A stretch of DNA of 7,475 nt from contig DASYSA010000260.1 of assembly GCA_036003885.1 (NCBI GenBank), positions 1 through 7,475 on the forward strand, written 5' to 3'. The DNA is from DASYSA01 sp036003885 (GTDB taxonomy: Bacteria > Acidobacteriota > Blastocatellia > UBA7656). Position numbers and translations under genes: made by a program. Positions within the stretch are counted from its first letter, which is position 1, and the number at the start of each line of letters is the position of its first letter. Positions 6,376 to 7,475 of this stretch are shown here, in pieces. The notes beneath the pieces are model-generated. The model did no database searches. It saw only the letters and a list, made by a program, of their open reading frames with translations, and had not been told where the DNA came from.

Positions 6376-7475
6376 ATGGACTACACACTGACTGAAGAAC
6401 AGGAACAACTGCGTCGGCTCGTCGAGGAGTTCGTGCTCGGCGATGTCAATCCCTACTTTGAAAAGCATGGCCACGAAGAGTTCGCATGGCCCCTCTTCCG
6501 CAAATTGGGCGAGCTGGGACTTGCAGCCATACCCTTCCCGACGGAGTATGGCGGGGGTGGACTCGACTACTCGACATACTCCATTGTGCTCGAGGAACTC
6601 TCCCGCAACCGCAGCTCATTAAGCAGCGTTCTGTCTGTTCATGGATTGCCCCAACTGATCCTCAATCAATTCGGGACCGAAGCGCAGAAGCGAAAATACT
6701 TGCCTCCGATGGCTCGCGCGGAATTGCTCGGGGCCTTCGCCTTGACGGAGCCGCACGCGGGATCGGACGCCGCCAACATCAACACTCGCGCCGAGCTTCG
6801 GGGCGACACGTACATCCTGCGCGGCCAGAAGATCTGGATCACTCACGGCGGCGAAGCCGATGTCTACATCGTTATGGCGGTGACCCAGAAGGGCAAGGGC
6901 GCGAAAGGTGTGAGCTCCTTCATCGTGGAGAAGGGAACGACCGGGCTCTCATTCGGGAAGCGCGAGCGGCCTATGGGGCTGCCCCATCACACTCGCGAAG
7001 TCTTCTTTGAAGACTGCGAGGTGCCTCGCGAGAACCTGGTGGGGCGCGAGGGCGAGGGCTTCAAGGTCGCGATGACGGCTCTCGATTCGGGTCGCATTAC
7101 GGTTGCTTCGACCTCGGTTGGGTTATCGCAAGCCGCCTTCGATGCGGCGCTCAAGTATGCGAACGAGCGAAAGGCATTCGGTCAGGCGATAGGCGACTTT
7201 CAAGGCATCCAGTTCATGCTCGCGGATATGGCGGCGGGTATCGAGGCGGCGCGCTGTGTGACCAGAAAGGCTGCGTATCTGCGCGACCACGGCCTTCCGT
7301 TCAATTCCATCGCTTCGATGGCCAAGCTGTTGGCGACCGACACGGCAATGAAGGTGACTACGGATGCGGTTCAGATCTTCGGCGGTTATGGCACCAGTGA
7401 GGACTATCCGGTGCAGGCGATGTTTCGCGAAGCCAAGATCGGGCAGATTGTCGAGGGCACCAATCAGATTCAGCG
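6376..7475 (+). CDS. Acyl-CoA dehydrogenase, short/medium-chain type (C-terminus cut by window edge)
   Basis: This FAD enzyme makes the 2,3-double bond of acyl-CoAs, the first oxidation step of beta-oxidation, and passes electrons to electron-transfer flavoprotein. The frame is open from 6376 to the right edge, giving 366 residues of an expected 380 or so. The N-terminal helical domain is at about 1-115. The flavin/substrate signature ALTEPHAGSD is at 122-131, and KIWITHGG (152-159) is the flavin-contact strand. RKAFGQAIGDFQGIQFMLADM lies in the C-terminal helical domain. GGYGTSEDYPV is at 336-346. Glu360 in QIVEGTNQIQ aligns with the catalytic base of short- and medium-chain family members. 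The start has a strong GGAGG. It lies 46 bases after the racemase-like gene on the same strand, so the two are probably cotranscribed. The chain length or branching it prefers cannot be read from the sequence. Confidence 0.95.
   Translation, partial: MDYTLTEEQEQLRRLVEEFVLGDVNPYFEKHGHEEFAWPLFRKLGELGLAAIPFPTEYGGGGLDYSTYSIVLEELSRNRSSLSSVLSVHGLPQLILNQFGTEAQKRKYLPPMARAELLGAFALTEPHAGSDAANINTRAELRGDTYILRGQKIWITHGGEADVYIVMAVTQKGKGAKGVSSFIVEKGTTGLSFGKRERPMGLPHHTREVFFEDCEVPRENLVGREGEGFKVAMTALDSGRITVASTSVGLSQAAFDAALKYANERKAFGQAIGDFQGIQFMLADMAAGIEAARCVTRKAAYLRDHGLPFNSIASMAKLLATDTAMKVTTDAVQIFGGYGTSEDYPVQAMFREAKIGQIVEGTNQIQ

Noticed and set aside
6486..7010. A 174-codon plus-strand frame inside the acyl-CoA dehydrogenase gene
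   Set aside because: It is out of frame with a continuous, fully motif-supported dehydrogenase reading frame.

Overview
The window is chromosomal DNA from a moderately GC-rich bacterium. It holds seven protein genes, two of them cut by the window edges, in two groups that diverge from about position 3,700. No RNA genes, insertion sequences, phage genes or CRISPR arrays were seen. The host cannot be named with certainty. Housekeeping genes beside acyl-CoA metabolism genes, with heptamer repeats in the spacers, would suit a soil-type Acidobacteriota or similar lineage. That is a low-confidence guess.

The left half (1-3655) is on the minus strand and reads tgt, yajC, secD, secF. This is a classic bacterial cluster. 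Tgt puts the queuosine precursor preQ1 into tRNA. YajC, SecD and SecF form the accessory complex of the Sec translocon, which uses the proton-motive force to help proteins across the inner membrane. secF is cut by the left edge.

The right half (3804-7475) is on the plus strand. It has a membrane-anchored family 2 glycosyltransferase, then a class III CoA-transferase-fold protein, then an acyl-CoA dehydrogenase cut by the right edge. The middle protein carries the full His/Asp/Glu catalytic set of alpha-methylacyl-CoA racemase. Racemase plus dehydrogenase suggests oxidation of 2-methyl-branched acyl-CoAs, although a CaiB/CaiA-like or BbsF/BbsG-like pair is possible.

The most unusual feature is in the spacers. 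The secD/secF gap, the divergent tgt/glycosyltransferase gap and the glycosyltransferase/racemase gap each hold 7-bp tandem repeats arranged as inverted arms that could fold into a hairpin. Each gap uses a different heptamer (TSCGTGA, AAATGCG, GTCCGTK, with ATGACAA next to the last). The repeats run up to gene starts and probably mislead start prediction for tgt and the racemase. The genes themselves are ordinary, so these repeats are the best candidate for something little described.
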